Assembly: GCA_964587515.1 (NCBI GenBank)
Contig: CAZPMO010000120.1
Span: 1-15,273 of the forward strand
Direction of reading: 5' to 3'
From: CAZPMO01 sp964587515
Lineage (GTDB): Bacteria; Pseudomonadota; Alphaproteobacteria; MPNO01
Length of the DNA stretch: 15,273 bases
The notes under the pieces were generated by a model, which saw only the letters and a list, made by a program, of their open reading frames with translations, ran no database searches and was not told the DNA's origin. Made by a program: the position numbers and the translations under genes. Below, in pieces: positions 1 to 7,667 of this stretch (the stretch's first letter is position 1; each line of letters opens with the position of its first letter).

Positions 1-1077
1 GAGCCGCTGAAAACGCCCGGCGAAGGCACCGAACTCGCGGTCGATATCGCGGTCAAGGAAATCAACGCGGCCGGCGGCATCGGCGGCAAGCAAATCCGCA
101 TCGTCAAGTTCGATACCGGCAGCGATCCGAAACAGGCGGTGGTCGCCACCCGGAAATTCGCCCAGGATGACGGCGCGCTCGCCATCATCGGGCCGTTCTC
201 TTCCGGCGAAGCAGGCGCGGCGTTTCCGGTCGGTGAACGGCTCGGCATTGTCCAGATTCCCAACGCGTCGTCTGCGCCAGGGCTGACCAAAAAGAAATCC
301 TACGCCTTTCGCTTGACCGAGGATGAGGGCAAGCAGTTCACGCGTCTGATGAAGACCATCAAGCGCAAGAACGTTAAGGCGAAAAGCGCCGAAGTGTTTT
401 ATGTATCCGATGAACGGATTTCCAAGATCGTCGGCGTCTATCTGATGCCGCCGCTGCTGAAGAAGCACAATATCAAGGTCGGAAAACCCATCGCGTTCAG
501 CTATTCGAGTTTCGATCTGGCGCCCCAGGCGACCAAGGCCCTGCAGTCCAACCCCGATATCATCGGCGTGGCCAGCATCGGCCCGCCCGCCGCCAAGGTG
601 CTGAAGGAAATGCGCCGCCAGGGCTTCAAGGGTCGCATGATCGGGTCCCAGCTGTTCGCCGATCCGAACAATATCGATCTGTTCGGCGCGGAAGCCGACG
701 GGACGCTGTTCGCGTCCGGGTTCTGGTACAAGCTCAATGACAAGACCCGCGCGTTCTCCAAGAAATTCGACGTGGAGGTCAAGCGCCACGGTCTTAAAAG
801 GCCGTTCCCGCACCATGTTGACGCACAGGCCTATGACATCGTTTATCTGTTGAAACAGGCGATGGAAAAAGCCGGCGTGACCGGGGATTCGTCCAAGCTG
901 AAAGCCGAACGCACGGCGATCCGCGATGCGCTCAAGGGCATCGTGTTCACCGGCATCACCGGCAGGAATGTCTGCTTCGACCAACATGGCGACGCGGAAC
1001 TTCCCGGCTATATCATCGAAATGCAGGGCGGCGCCTGGACATTGTTCGACCAGCATCCAGCCGATAAGTGCACCTGA
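1..1077 (+). CDS. ABC transporter substrate-binding protein, branched-chain amino-acid type (5' end missing)
   Basis: The reading frame is open from base 1 and ends with TGA at 1075-1077, giving the last 358 residues; the start, signal peptide and first strand lie outside the window. The visible part has the type I periplasmic binding protein fold of the LivK/LivJ family. It begins with an ELAVDIAVKEINAAGGIGG helix, followed by DTGSDPKQAV, the GPFSSGEAGAAFPV ligand-loop motif and a PNASSAP segment. In this family the protein captures a small ligand in the periplasm and delivers it to a LivHMGF-type importer. Such proteins bind amino acids, amides, urea or aromatic acids, so the ligand cannot be named. 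No permease or ATPase gene is visible; they may lie to the left. It is the last gene of its transcription unit, because a strong terminator follows. Confidence 0.9.
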   Translation, partial: EPLKTPGEGTELAVDIAVKEINAAGGIGGKQIRIVKFDTGSDPKQAVVATRKFAQDDGALAIIGPFSSGEAGAAFPVGERLGIVQIPNASSAPGLTKKKSYAFRLTEDEGKQFTRLMKTIKRKNVKAKSAEVFYVSDERISKIVGVYLMPPLLKKHNIKVGKPIAFSYSSFDLAPQATKALQSNPDIIGVASIGPPAAKVLKEMRRQGFKGRMIGSQLFADPNNIDLFGAEADGTLFASGFWYKLNDKTRAFSKKFDVEVKRHGLKRPFPHHVDAQAYDIVYLLKQAMEKAGVTGDSSKLKAERTAIRDALKGIVFTGITGRNVCFDQHGDAELPGYIIEMQGGAWTLFDQHPADKCT

Positions 1078-1100
1078 TACAAAACCTGACGACGACGAAC

Positions 1101-1129
1101 CGGCGGGACCTCGGTCCCGCCGTTTTTTT
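1101..1129 (+). terminator. Rho-independent terminator after the ABC substrate-binding protein gene
   Basis: A perfect 10-bp GC-rich inverted repeat, CGGCGGGACC (1101-1110) and GGTCCCGCCG (1113-1122), is followed directly by seven T residues (1123-1129). It starts 24 bases after the stop codon. On the minus strand no T run follows the hairpin, so it acts mainly on plus-strand transcripts, although the stem also sits downstream of the converging gene that ends at 1144. Confidence 0.92.
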
Positions 1130-1143
1130 GTCTTCGAACGATT

Positions 1144-1920
1144 TTATTGCGTTGCTGAAAGCCGCGCCGCCCAGTCCGCTCCGTTGATCCAGCCCATAAC
1201 ATTCCCGGCGCCCGGCGGCTCGCCCTCGATCGCGAGAATCGTCCGCCACGCGAGGCTCAGGACGCAGGACAGGACCGGCGGGCCGTCCCAGTGCGCCGCG
1301 TGTGCGATCGGCGCCAGGGTCGGCATACCGGTTCCAAGCATGACGATCGCATCCACCGGCTTCTCGGCAAGTTGGTTCAGCGCTTCCTGCGCCGACGACG
1401 CGGCGAGGCTGTATATGGGATGAAACGAGCTTCCGGCCTCAAACGCGCCCGAAGTCTCCGCGACGGTGAACCCCCGGCTCAACCAATAGGCGATGCTGGC
1501 CTCGGTAAGGTCGGTCGGATACGGCGAAACCAGCCCGATCCGCGATGCGCCAAGGGCGCGAAGCGCGTCCGTGACCGCCAGCGCCGACGTCACGAAAGGA
1601 TATCCCCTGGCGTCTTCGATTCGCGCCACCAGCGAATCCTCTTCATCCTTTCCCACCAGATAGGACGCGCCGGTACAGCCGAACGCAGCCGCCGAAAGCG
1701 GCGCGTTCGCAAAGCGGTCGAGCGTTGCCTCGATGATCGTCCAATAGTCGCGGAGCCGCGAATTCAACGACGCGTGCGGCGACACCAAACGTGCGTTGAT
1801 CATCGCGAAACCCGACGGCCAGAGTATCGATAGCTCCGGCTCGACGGTGGTATTGGCCTGCGGCGTCAATCCGCCGATCAGACCGCGCGGGGCATATTCA
1901 AGCGAGGTTTTCCGGGTCAT
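1144..1920 (-). CDS. Asp/Glu racemase-superfamily protein, maleate isomerase / arylmalonate decarboxylase-like
   Basis: A 258-residue cytosolic protein of the size typical of maleate isomerase and arylmalonate decarboxylase (about 240-260). It has the family layout of two alpha/beta lobes, each carrying a position for a catalytic cysteine. The first lobe ends in AAAFGCTGASYLVG with Cys82. The second has AIVMLGTGMPTL, where the usual cysteine position appears to be Thr197; a further Cys219 lies in GPPVLSCVLSLAWR. Maleate isomerase uses both cysteines and arylmalonate decarboxylase only the second, so the chemistry here is uncertain. The gene follows the gentisate-dioxygenase-like gene on the same strand after 53 bases and is probably co-transcribed. 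That neighbourhood would suit maleate, formed by hydrolysis of maleylpyruvate, as substrate. No clear ribosome binding site precedes the ATG at 1920. Family assignment is firm; activity is inferred. Confidence 0.8.
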   Translation of the reverse strand: MTRKTSLEYAPRGLIGGLTPQANTTVEPELSILWPSGFAMINARLVSPHASLNSRLRDYWTIIEATLDRFANAPLSAAAFGCTGASYLVGKDEEDSLVARIEDARGYPFVTSALAVTDALRALGASRIGLVSPYPTDLTEASIAYWLSRGFTVAETSGAFEAGSSFHPIYSLAASSAQEALNQLAEKPVDAIVMLGTGMPTLAPIAHAAHWDGPPVLSCVLSLAWRTILAIEGEPPGAGNVMGWINGADWAARLSATQ

Positions 1921-1973
1921 GGGGCCACTCGTTCAGTCCGGCGGCGATGCACATACCTAATCTTGGCTCATTC

Positions 1974-3032
1974 CTACGCCTCGGCGTCCGCGCCGCGAAG
2001 TTCGCGGTAAAGGCCGAGTTTCTGGTGCAGCCCCTTGTCGGAGAAACTGTAGAGGTAGCTCTCCCCGTCGGTCTCGTGACGGTGCGGATACCATGCCGGA
2101 ACGACGAAAATATCCTTCGGTCCCCACTCCAAGATTTTGTCGCCAACTACCGTCCGGCCCGAGCCCTCGACCGCGTGATAAATCCAGGCGGCCGTGGTTC
2201 GGTAAGTCTCGCCACGAAAACCGGCCGGCAACAACTGCATGAACGCCGACAATGTCGGCAGCACCGGCCCCGCCGTCTCGGGGTTGATGTATTCCATCTT
2301 GACGCCATGGACGATGTCGAGGCCGGCGCCACCCAGCTGGACCAGCGCGGCGCGGGTCTCGGCGAAGGGATAGCGGAAGATCGGCGATGTCGGGATCTCG
2401 GCCGCGTGGTCCATGGGCAGCATGTTGGCGCCGTAGCGCGCGTGGCAGTCGCCCTCCGGCCGGCCGTCGGGAAACACGGTGTTGCCGGTCCAGGGCTCGG
2501 CGAAAACCGGGCCCAGGAAACGCACCAGCGGCATGTCGAGACAGGTCATGGAGATATGGGGTTTCGCCCCTTCGTGACCGTGGCCGTGCCACGTCCAGGA
2601 CGGGTTGAGGATCAGGTCGCCCGGCGCCATGTCGCATTTCTCGCCATTCACCGAGGTGTAGCCGCCCTCGCTTTCGATCACCATGCGCATGGCCGACGGG
2701 GTATGGCGATGCGGCTCCGCGATCTCTCCCGGCATAATGCACTGGACCCCGGTATAGAGCGCTTCGGTAATCCGGCGCTTGCCGCGCATGGTCGGGTTTT
2801 CCAGCATCAGCGTGCGGCGCTCGGCCTCTTCGCCGGAAACCAGATCACCCGCCGTCACCACATGGGGGCGGATGTCGCCGAAGCGCCAGAGATGGGGCGT
2901 CGCCTCGGTCTGGGGGCCCGGCGTCATCATCTCCTTGATCGCCTCCCACAGCGGATAGAGGTTTTCGGCATCGACGCGGCGATAGAAATCCGCCCGAACA
3001 TCGGCCGCGGATTTGTCGATAACGCTGCTCAT
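1974..3032 (-). CDS. Gentisate 1,2-dioxygenase-like bicupin ring-cleavage dioxygenase
   Basis: A 352-residue bicupin protein of the gentisate/salicylate/1-hydroxy-2-naphthoate dioxygenase family, which uses Fe(II) and O2 to open a ring between the carboxyl- and hydroxyl-bearing carbons. The N-terminal cupin has IMPGEIAEPHRHTPSAMRM with His108 and His110, then NPSWTWHGHGHE with His149. This H-x-H plus 39-residue spacing equals that of the iron ligands in salicylate 1,2-dioxygenase. Arg116, Arg72 and His151 fall at its substrate-binding positions. The C-terminal cupin has IYHAVEGSG and VPAWYPHRH and shows no complete metal triad. I chose the ATG at 3032 because a GGGAG sits eight bases upstream; a TTG five codons earlier has no such site. 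With gentisate the product would be maleylpyruvate. The gene diverges from the UbiD operon and heads a two-gene unit with the racemase-family gene. Confidence 0.88.
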   Translation of the reverse strand: MSSVIDKSAADVRADFYRRVDAENLYPLWEAIKEMMTPGPQTEATPHLWRFGDIRPHVVTAGDLVSGEEAERRTLMLENPTMRGKRRITEALYTGVQCIMPGEIAEPHRHTPSAMRMVIESEGGYTSVNGEKCDMAPGDLILNPSWTWHGHGHEGAKPHISMTCLDMPLVRFLGPVFAEPWTGNTVFPDGRPEGDCHARYGANMLPMDHAAEIPTSPIFRYPFAETRAALVQLGGAGLDIVHGVKMEYINPETAGPVLPTLSAFMQLLPAGFRGETYRTTAAWIYHAVEGSGRTVVGDKILEWGPKDIFVVPAWYPHRHETDGESYLYSFSDKGLHQKLGLYRELRGADAEA

Positions 3033-3040
3033 GGTCGTTT

Positions 3041-3045
3041 CTCCC
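3041..3045 (-). promoter_or_regulatory. Ribosome binding site fixing the start of the gentisate-dioxygenase-like gene
   Basis: On the minus strand GGGAG lies eight bases before the ATG at 3032. It lies inside the alternative TTG-initiated reading and so favours the ATG. Confidence 0.7.
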
Positions 3046-3171
3046 AATTGGCGTCGGCCCTGCGAACAATCTAACCGATTTTCCGACCCTGGCGTACCTC
3101 ATTACCGACATGGGCTGGCCAGGCCAACGGGAATGGCGACATACAAAAATTTTGACGGCATAGTAATTGAC

Positions 3172-3177
3172 GGAGGG
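3172..3177 (+). promoter_or_regulatory. Ribosome binding site fixing the start of the UbiD gene
   Basis: GGAGGG at 3172-3177 stands in front of the ATG at 3184 (GGAGG with a 7-base spacer). It decides against the long in-frame N-terminal extension that begins at 3013, which would run through the divergent intergenic region and overlap the neighbouring gene. Confidence 0.85.
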
Positions 3178-3183
3178 GACGAT

Positions 3184-4659
3184 ATGACTGGGGCGGATGA
3201 CCGCGGTGCGAATTGGACGCATCGCGTGCAATACGAAGATTTGCGCGAGTGGATTGTCGAAGCCGACCGGCTTGGCGAACTGCGTGAGGTGCAAGGAGCA
3301 AACTGGGAAGAAGAAATCGGTTTAGCCACCGAAATCGTCAGCCACGCCGATGATTCACCGGCGTTGCTTTTCGATGATGTGCCCGGTTGCCCACCGGGTT
3401 TTCGCGTGCTGACCAACATTTTCGCCGGCCGGCGCCGAAGTCTGACGCTGGGCTTTCCCGACGATATGGACAAGGTCGCGCTGAGCGATGCGTTCGCCGA
3501 GGTCTACGCGCCCGAATCCTCTTTGATCCCGCCGGTGTTCGTCGATGACGGCCCCGTATTCGCCAACGCCATGAAGGGCGGCGATGTCGATCTCCTGACG
3601 TTTCCGACGCCCGTCTGGCACGAGGGCGACGGCGGCCGTTACATGGGAACCGGCAGCTATAATGTAACCCGGGATATGGATACCGGCTGGCTGAACCTCG
3701 GTTGCTACCGGATCATGATCCACGACAAATCATCGGTCACCTATAACGCCGCGCCGGGCAAGCACGGCCGTCTCCACCACGAGAAATACGCCGCCCGGGG
3801 CGAGAAAATGCCGGTCGTGATGGTGATCGGCGGCGATCCGCTTACATTCGTGATCTCCGGCGGCGAGGTGCCGGAGGGCATCAGCGAATTCGATGTGGTC
3901 GGGGGCATGCGGGGCAAGCCGCTGCAACTGGTGCGTGGGCCCGTCACGGGGCTTCCGTTTCCGGCCAATGCCGAGATTGTCCTGGAAGGCTACGTGCACC
4001 CCGAAACGGTTGTCCCCGAAGGGCCGTTCGGCGACTGGACCGGCACCTATACCGAGCCGGGTCGGGTCCGCCCCCTGACCGAAGTCGTCGCGGTCTATCA
4101 TCGTGACGACCCGATCATTCTGGGATTTTCACCCCAGAGCCTGCCCGACGAGTATTCGCGTCTGCGCGCCGTGACGCGATCGGCGCTGGTCCGCAAGAAT
4201 ATCATGGCGGCCGGCGTGCCCGATGTGGCCGCGGTGTGGGCCCATGAGGTCGGCGGCTCGCGCATGCTCCTCGGCGTCTCCATAAAACAACGCTATCCCG
4301 GACACGCGAAACAGGCCGGCCATATCGCGTGTCAGTGCCATGCCGGCGCCTATGGCGGCAAATGGGTGATCGTTGTCGACGATGATGTGGATGTCGCGAA
4401 TCTCGATGATCTCCTCGCGGCGGCGCTGACCCGCGCCGACCCCGCGACCTCCATCGACTTCATCACCAACTGCTGGACCTCGCCCGCCGACCCGCGCGTC
4501 CATCCCGACGAACGCGCCAAGGGAAATCTGACGAATTCCCGCATGATCATAGACGCCTGCATGCCGTTCCACTGGCGCGACCGGTTTCCCGGTCAGGTCA
4601 AGCCGTCACCCGAGGCGAAACGGCGCGCGCGGGAAAAATTTGGATATCTACTCGACTAG
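3184..4659 (+). CDS. UbiD family prenylated-FMN-dependent (de)carboxylase
   Basis: A 491-residue protein, close to E. coli UbiD in length. UbiD enzymes use prenylated FMN made by UbiX to decarboxylate, or reversibly carboxylate, aromatic and alpha,beta-unsaturated acids in the cytosol. The cofactor and active-site region is clear. WLNLGCYRIM supplies Asn171 and Arg176, matching the N-x4-R pattern (metal/phosphate and catalytic Arg) of Fdc1. EIVLEGYVHPET and VPEGPFGDWTGTY supply the conserved acidic residues (Glu264, Glu268, Glu274, Glu279), followed by the typical EPGRVRPLTEV strand. The C-terminal half carries the usual VDDDVDV and RADPATSIDF segments. Start chosen from the strong GGAGGG at 3172. 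The gene opens a probable operon with a TRAP transporter and a ThDP enzyme, so it is likely catabolic rather than for ubiquinone synthesis. The substrate is unknown and no UbiX gene is present. Confidence 0.92.
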   Translation: MTGADDRGANWTHRVQYEDLREWIVEADRLGELREVQGANWEEEIGLATEIVSHADDSPALLFDDVPGCPPGFRVLTNIFAGRRRSLTLGFPDDMDKVALSDAFAEVYAPESSLIPPVFVDDGPVFANAMKGGDVDLLTFPTPVWHEGDGGRYMGTGSYNVTRDMDTGWLNLGCYRIMIHDKSSVTYNAAPGKHGRLHHEKYAARGEKMPVVMVIGGDPLTFVISGGEVPEGISEFDVVGGMRGKPLQLVRGPVTGLPFPANAEIVLEGYVHPETVVPEGPFGDWTGTYTEPGRVRPLTEVVAVYHRDDPIILGFSPQSLPDEYSRLRAVTRSALVRKNIMAAGVPDVAAVWAHEVGGSRMLLGVSIKQRYPGHAKQAGHIACQCHAGAYGGKWVIVVDDDVDVANLDDLLAAALTRADPATSIDFITNCWTSPADPRVHPDERAKGNLTNSRMIIDACMPFHWRDRFPGQVKPSPEAKRRAREKFGYLLD

Positions 4660-4667
4660 CAACGCGC

Positions 4668-4679
4668 TTGAAATTTCAA
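4668..4679. promoter_or_regulatory. 12-bp perfect palindrome in the UbiD-dctP gap, possible operator
   Basis: TTGAAATTTCAA is self-complementary over 12 bases and is AT-rich in a GC-rich setting. It sits 8 bases after the UbiD stop codon and 60 bases before the dctP start. The gap also holds a weak -10-like CATAAT at 4718-4723. A regulator site or an internal promoter is possible; the sequence alone does not prove it. Confidence 0.3.
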
Positions 4680-4739
4680 TAGAGTGGCTCAGCTTCGCGC
4701 GATACCACGCGATTAAACATAATTTTCGGGGAGGACCAG

Positions 4740-5741
4740 ATGTTTCGAATTTTCATGACCGCCGCCGCGACGATCGCCATGCTTGGCGCCGCGAGCGCCG
4801 GCGCCGAGACGATCAACGTCAAGATCGGCACTTTCGTGCCCGCCAAAAGCATCGGTGTTTCCCGCGTGATCAAGCCGTGGATGGCGGCGGTCAGCAAGGA
4901 GCTTGGCGCGGAGGTCAATTTGCGCGGCTACTGGGGCGGCTCGCTGGGCCGCAGCCCGTTCAAGCAGTATGAACTGGTGAAAAACGGCGTCGCCGATGTT
5001 ACCTGGGTCCTGCCCGGCTATACGGCGGGTCAGTTCCCTCAGCTTCACGTGTTCGAATTGCCCTTCATGGCGCGCAACGGCGTCGAAAGCTCGGTCGCCG
5101 CGTGGAATATCACCAAGGCCGGTCTGGCCGACGGCTTCCAGGACACCCACCCCATCGGGTTGTTCACCAGCGCCGCCAGCAACGTGTTTTCGCGGGTGCC
5201 GATCAAATCGCTCTATGATTTGAAGAACCGGAAGGTCCGCAGCGTCGGCTCGGTACACGCGCGCTGGATCAGGAATTTCGGCGCTTCGCCGCAAACCATG
5301 GCTTCGCCCAAGATGAACGAAGCGCTTAATCGCGGCATCATCGACGGCGTCATCCAGGGCTGGACCGGCATGCGCACGTTCAAGTCGATGTCACTGGTCA
5401 GCCATGCCCACGAGGTGCCGGTCGGCACGATCCCGTTCATCCTGCTGATGAACAAGAAGACCTGGGGCAAGCTTTCGGGCAAGGCCAAGGCGGCGTTCAG
5501 CCGTCACGGCGGGCTGAAGATGGCGCGCATGGGCGGCGCGGCTTACGACGCGGCCACCAAGAAAATTCGCGACGGGCAGATCAAGAAAGGCCGGATCAAG
5601 TTCGTCGAGGCGGACGCGGCGTTGATGAAGCGTTATGAGCGTGATTCCAAAGCGATCCACGAATGGTGGATCAACAAGACCAAGAACGGCCGCGCGGTGT
5701 TCGATCTGTATAACAAGACGCTCAAGGATCTCCGCGGCTAG
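4740..5741 (+). CDS. dctP: TRAP transporter substrate-binding protein, DctP family
   Basis: A 333-residue periplasmic binding protein of the DctP/SiaP family. It starts at ATG 4740 behind a clear GGGGAGG. Residues 1-22 form a Sec signal peptide with a small hydrophobic core and an ASAGA-E cleavage site. The mature part shows the family segments: GTFVPAKS, YWGGSLG, the QLHVFELPFM region, and KVRSVGSVHARWIRNFGASP with the arginine that normally pairs with the ligand carboxylate. The C-terminal domain includes EALNRGIIDGVIQGW. It binds an organic acid in the periplasm and passes it to the DctQM membrane complex downstream, which is driven by a sodium or proton gradient. Its position directly after the UbiD gene suggests that its ligand is the acid degraded by this operon; that is inference. 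Confidence 0.92.
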   Translation: MFRIFMTAAATIAMLGAASAGAETINVKIGTFVPAKSIGVSRVIKPWMAAVSKELGAEVNLRGYWGGSLGRSPFKQYELVKNGVADVTWVLPGYTAGQFPQLHVFELPFMARNGVESSVAAWNITKAGLADGFQDTHPIGLFTSAASNVFSRVPIKSLYDLKNRKVRSVGSVHARWIRNFGASPQTMASPKMNEALNRGIIDGVIQGWTGMRTFKSMSLVSHAHEVPVGTIPFILLMNKKTWGKLSGKAKAAFSRHGGLKMARMGGAAYDAATKKIRDGQIKKGRIKFVEADAALMKRYERDSKAIHEWWINKTKNGRAVFDLYNKTLKDLRG

Positions 5742-5766
5742 TAACCCGACCGCCTGATCCACTGCC

Positions 5767-6312
5767 ATGGACACGCTCGACCGCCAGGAGCGGCTGATTG
5801 ATCTGTGGACACGCAGGATCGCGACGATCGGCTTTACCGGTCTCGCGATCCTCGCGATGCTCACCATGTTCGATTCCCTCATGCGCTGGGCGTCGTTGCC
5901 GCGCATCCCGGGCTTTACCGATATCGGCGAGGTCATCTTCGCCGTCGTCATCGCCACCTGCTTCCCGGCCGGCCTGATCCGGGCCAACAACATCACGATC
6001 CGGTTCCTGGGATCGGGGCTGGGACCGAATGCCCACCGATGGCTCGATTGCTTCGGGGCGCTGGCGACGCTGGCGTTTTTCGCCATGCTGGTCTGGCAGT
6101 TTTTTGTCATCACGGTCGATTACCAGGTCAATTCCCGCGTAACCGAGACCATCGAGATGCCCATCGCCGCGTGGTGGTGGGTGACCACCGGCATCATTTC
6201 GCTGTGTGTGCCGATCCAGGTCTGGGTCTGCGTCGACCGTCTGATCAGCGCCGTTTCGGGCGTGACGCGCGAGCCGCTCCCCGAACGGCTCGAACAGGAA
6301 GGCGACGCCTGA
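5767..6312 (+). CDS. dctQ: TRAP transporter small membrane subunit, DctQ family
   Basis: A 181-residue membrane protein with four predicted helices at about residues 22-40, 54-73, 94-115 and 135-156, the layout of the DctQ/SiaQ subunit. The IGEVIFAVVIATCFPAGLIRANNI stretch, split here as helix two plus the following loop, is typical of the family. The subunit forms a complex with DctM in the inner membrane and docks the binding protein. It starts 25 bases after dctP without an obvious Shine-Dalgarno sequence, so its translation may depend on the upstream gene. Its TGA stop overlaps the ATG of dctM by one base, a sign of translational coupling. Confidence 0.9.
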   Translation: MDTLDRQERLIDLWTRRIATIGFTGLAILAMLTMFDSLMRWASLPRIPGFTDIGEVIFAVVIATCFPAGLIRANNITIRFLGSGLGPNAHRWLDCFGALATLAFFAMLVWQFFVITVDYQVNSRVTETIEMPIAAWWWVTTGIISLCVPIQVWVCVDRLISAVSGVTREPLPERLEQEGDA

Positions 6313-7625
6313 TGGACCCGATCACCCTTGGTCTGCTCGGCATGGGCGGCATGTTCCTGATGATCGCGTTGCACGTGCCGATCGGCGTGGCGATGGGCCT
6401 CGCGGGCTTCGTCGGCGTCGGATTTTTGATCGGCTGGGATCCGGCGGTGTCACTGTTCGGCACCGAACCGTCCTCCAAGATCTCCAGCGAGGAACTCGCC
6501 GTCCTCGCGCTATTTCTGTTGATGGGCAGTTTCGCCGGTCTCGCCGGTCTGGCGGCCGACATGTACAAGCTGTTTTACGCCTTTGTCGGCCACCGCCCCG
6601 GCGGCCTCGCGATGGCCACCATCGGCGGTTGCGCCGGGTTCGGCGCGGTATGCGGCTCCTCGGTGGCGACGGCGGCGACATTCACCCGCGTCGCCCTGCC
6701 CGAGATGCTGGACCGCAATTATCAGCCCACGCTGGCGGGAGGGTCCATCGCCGCCGGCGGCACGCTGGGCATGATCATCCCACCGTCTCTGGTGATGATC
6801 ATTTACGGCATCCTGACCGAGGAATTCATAATCGCGCTGTTCGCGGCCGCGATAATTCCAGGTCTTATCTCGGTGGTCTTCTATTTCATCACCATCGCGA
6901 TCTACGTCCGGATCAAGCCCGAATCCGGCCCGCCCGGCCCGCGGATGCCGTGGTCGGAGCGCTGGAAGGTCGCCGCGGAATGCTGGGGCATCGTGTTCCT
7001 GGCGGCGGTGGTCTCGGGCGGCATCTACTCGGGCGTCTTCACGGTCACCGAGGCGGCGTCGGTCGGGGCCACGATTGCCTTCGGCTTCGCCGTGGCGCGC
7101 GGCAAGGTGACCTGGCAAAGCTTCCTGAACGCGCTGCGCGAGACCGCCGGCAATACCGGGATGATCTACGTCATCATCATGGGCGCCTCGATCTTCGCCT
7201 ATTTCGTGACGCTGTCGCATCTGCCCGACGCGGTGGTGACCGGCATCAATTCGTTGGGTCTGCCGCCGCTCGCCGTGGTCACGCTGTTCCTGCTGATGTA
7301 TCTGGTTCTGGGCAGTGTTTTCGATACCGTGGCGGCGATGGTGATCACGCTGCCCTTCGTGTTCCCGGTGATCGTGGAACTGGGATACGACCCGGTATGG
7401 TGGGGCGTGATCAACGTGGTGGCCATGGAAATCGGCATGATTACCCCGCCCATTGGCATGAATGTATTCGTGCTCCATGGGGTCGCCAAGACGCTGCCGC
7501 TGAAGACCATCTTCGCCGGTATCCTGCCGTTCTTCTGCGCCGATGTGGTGCGGCTCGCGGTGATCACCATATTCCCCGGAGTCGTGCTGTGGCTGCCCAA
7601 GGCATGGGACCTGATGGCTGGCTGA
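6312..7625 (+). CDS. dctM: TRAP transporter large membrane subunit, DctM family
   Basis: A 437-residue polytopic membrane protein, the normal length for DctM/SiaM, which carries the elevator-type transport domain. Family signatures are visible: GGCAGFGAVCGSSVATAAT near residue 100, GTLGMIIPPSLVMIIYG near 155, and GMITPPIGMNVFVLHG near 375, which supply the helix-hairpin and Na+-binding regions. Hydrophobic segments cover most of the protein. The start at 6312 is set by the TGATG overlap with dctQ. The same frame stays open far upstream, to 5805, but that part is out-of-frame dctQ and not protein. Together with dctP and dctQ it completes a three-gene tripartite importer inside the UbiD operon. 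Confidence 0.93.
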   Translation: MDPITLGLLGMGGMFLMIALHVPIGVAMGLAGFVGVGFLIGWDPAVSLFGTEPSSKISSEELAVLALFLLMGSFAGLAGLAADMYKLFYAFVGHRPGGLAMATIGGCAGFGAVCGSSVATAATFTRVALPEMLDRNYQPTLAGGSIAAGGTLGMIIPPSLVMIIYGILTEEFIIALFAAAIIPGLISVVFYFITIAIYVRIKPESGPPGPRMPWSERWKVAAECWGIVFLAAVVSGGIYSGVFTVTEAASVGATIAFGFAVARGKVTWQSFLNALRETAGNTGMIYVIIMGASIFAYFVTLSHLPDAVVTGINSLGLPPLAVVTLFLLMYLVLGSVFDTVAAMVITLPFVFPVIVELGYDPVWWGVINVVAMEIGMITPPIGMNVFVLHGVAKTLPLKTIFAGILPFFCADVVRLAVITIFPGVVLWLPKAWDLMAG

Positions 7626-7655
7626 CAAGTTCTCGGCGGAAAAAATGAAATTCTT

Positions 7656-7660
7656 GGGAG
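7656..7660 (+). promoter_or_regulatory. Ribosome binding site supporting the GTG start of the ThDP enzyme
   Basis: GGGAG lies seven bases before GTG 7668. This is why the rare GTG was accepted as the start. Confidence 0.65.
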
Positions 7661-7667
7661 ACGACAG

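Noticed and set aside
1947..3074. Open frame of 375 codons on the plus strand
   Set aside because: Antisense to the gentisate-dioxygenase-like gene, whose motifs and iron ligands are intact.
3013..3183. N-terminal extension of the UbiD gene by 57 codons
   Set aside because: It would run through the divergent intergenic region and overlap the neighbouring gene start. The strong GGAGGG before ATG 3184 gives a protein of normal UbiD length.
5805..6311. Extension of dctM to a 606-residue protein
   Set aside because: The extra part overlaps dctQ in another frame. The TGATG coupling at 6310-6314 marks the real start.
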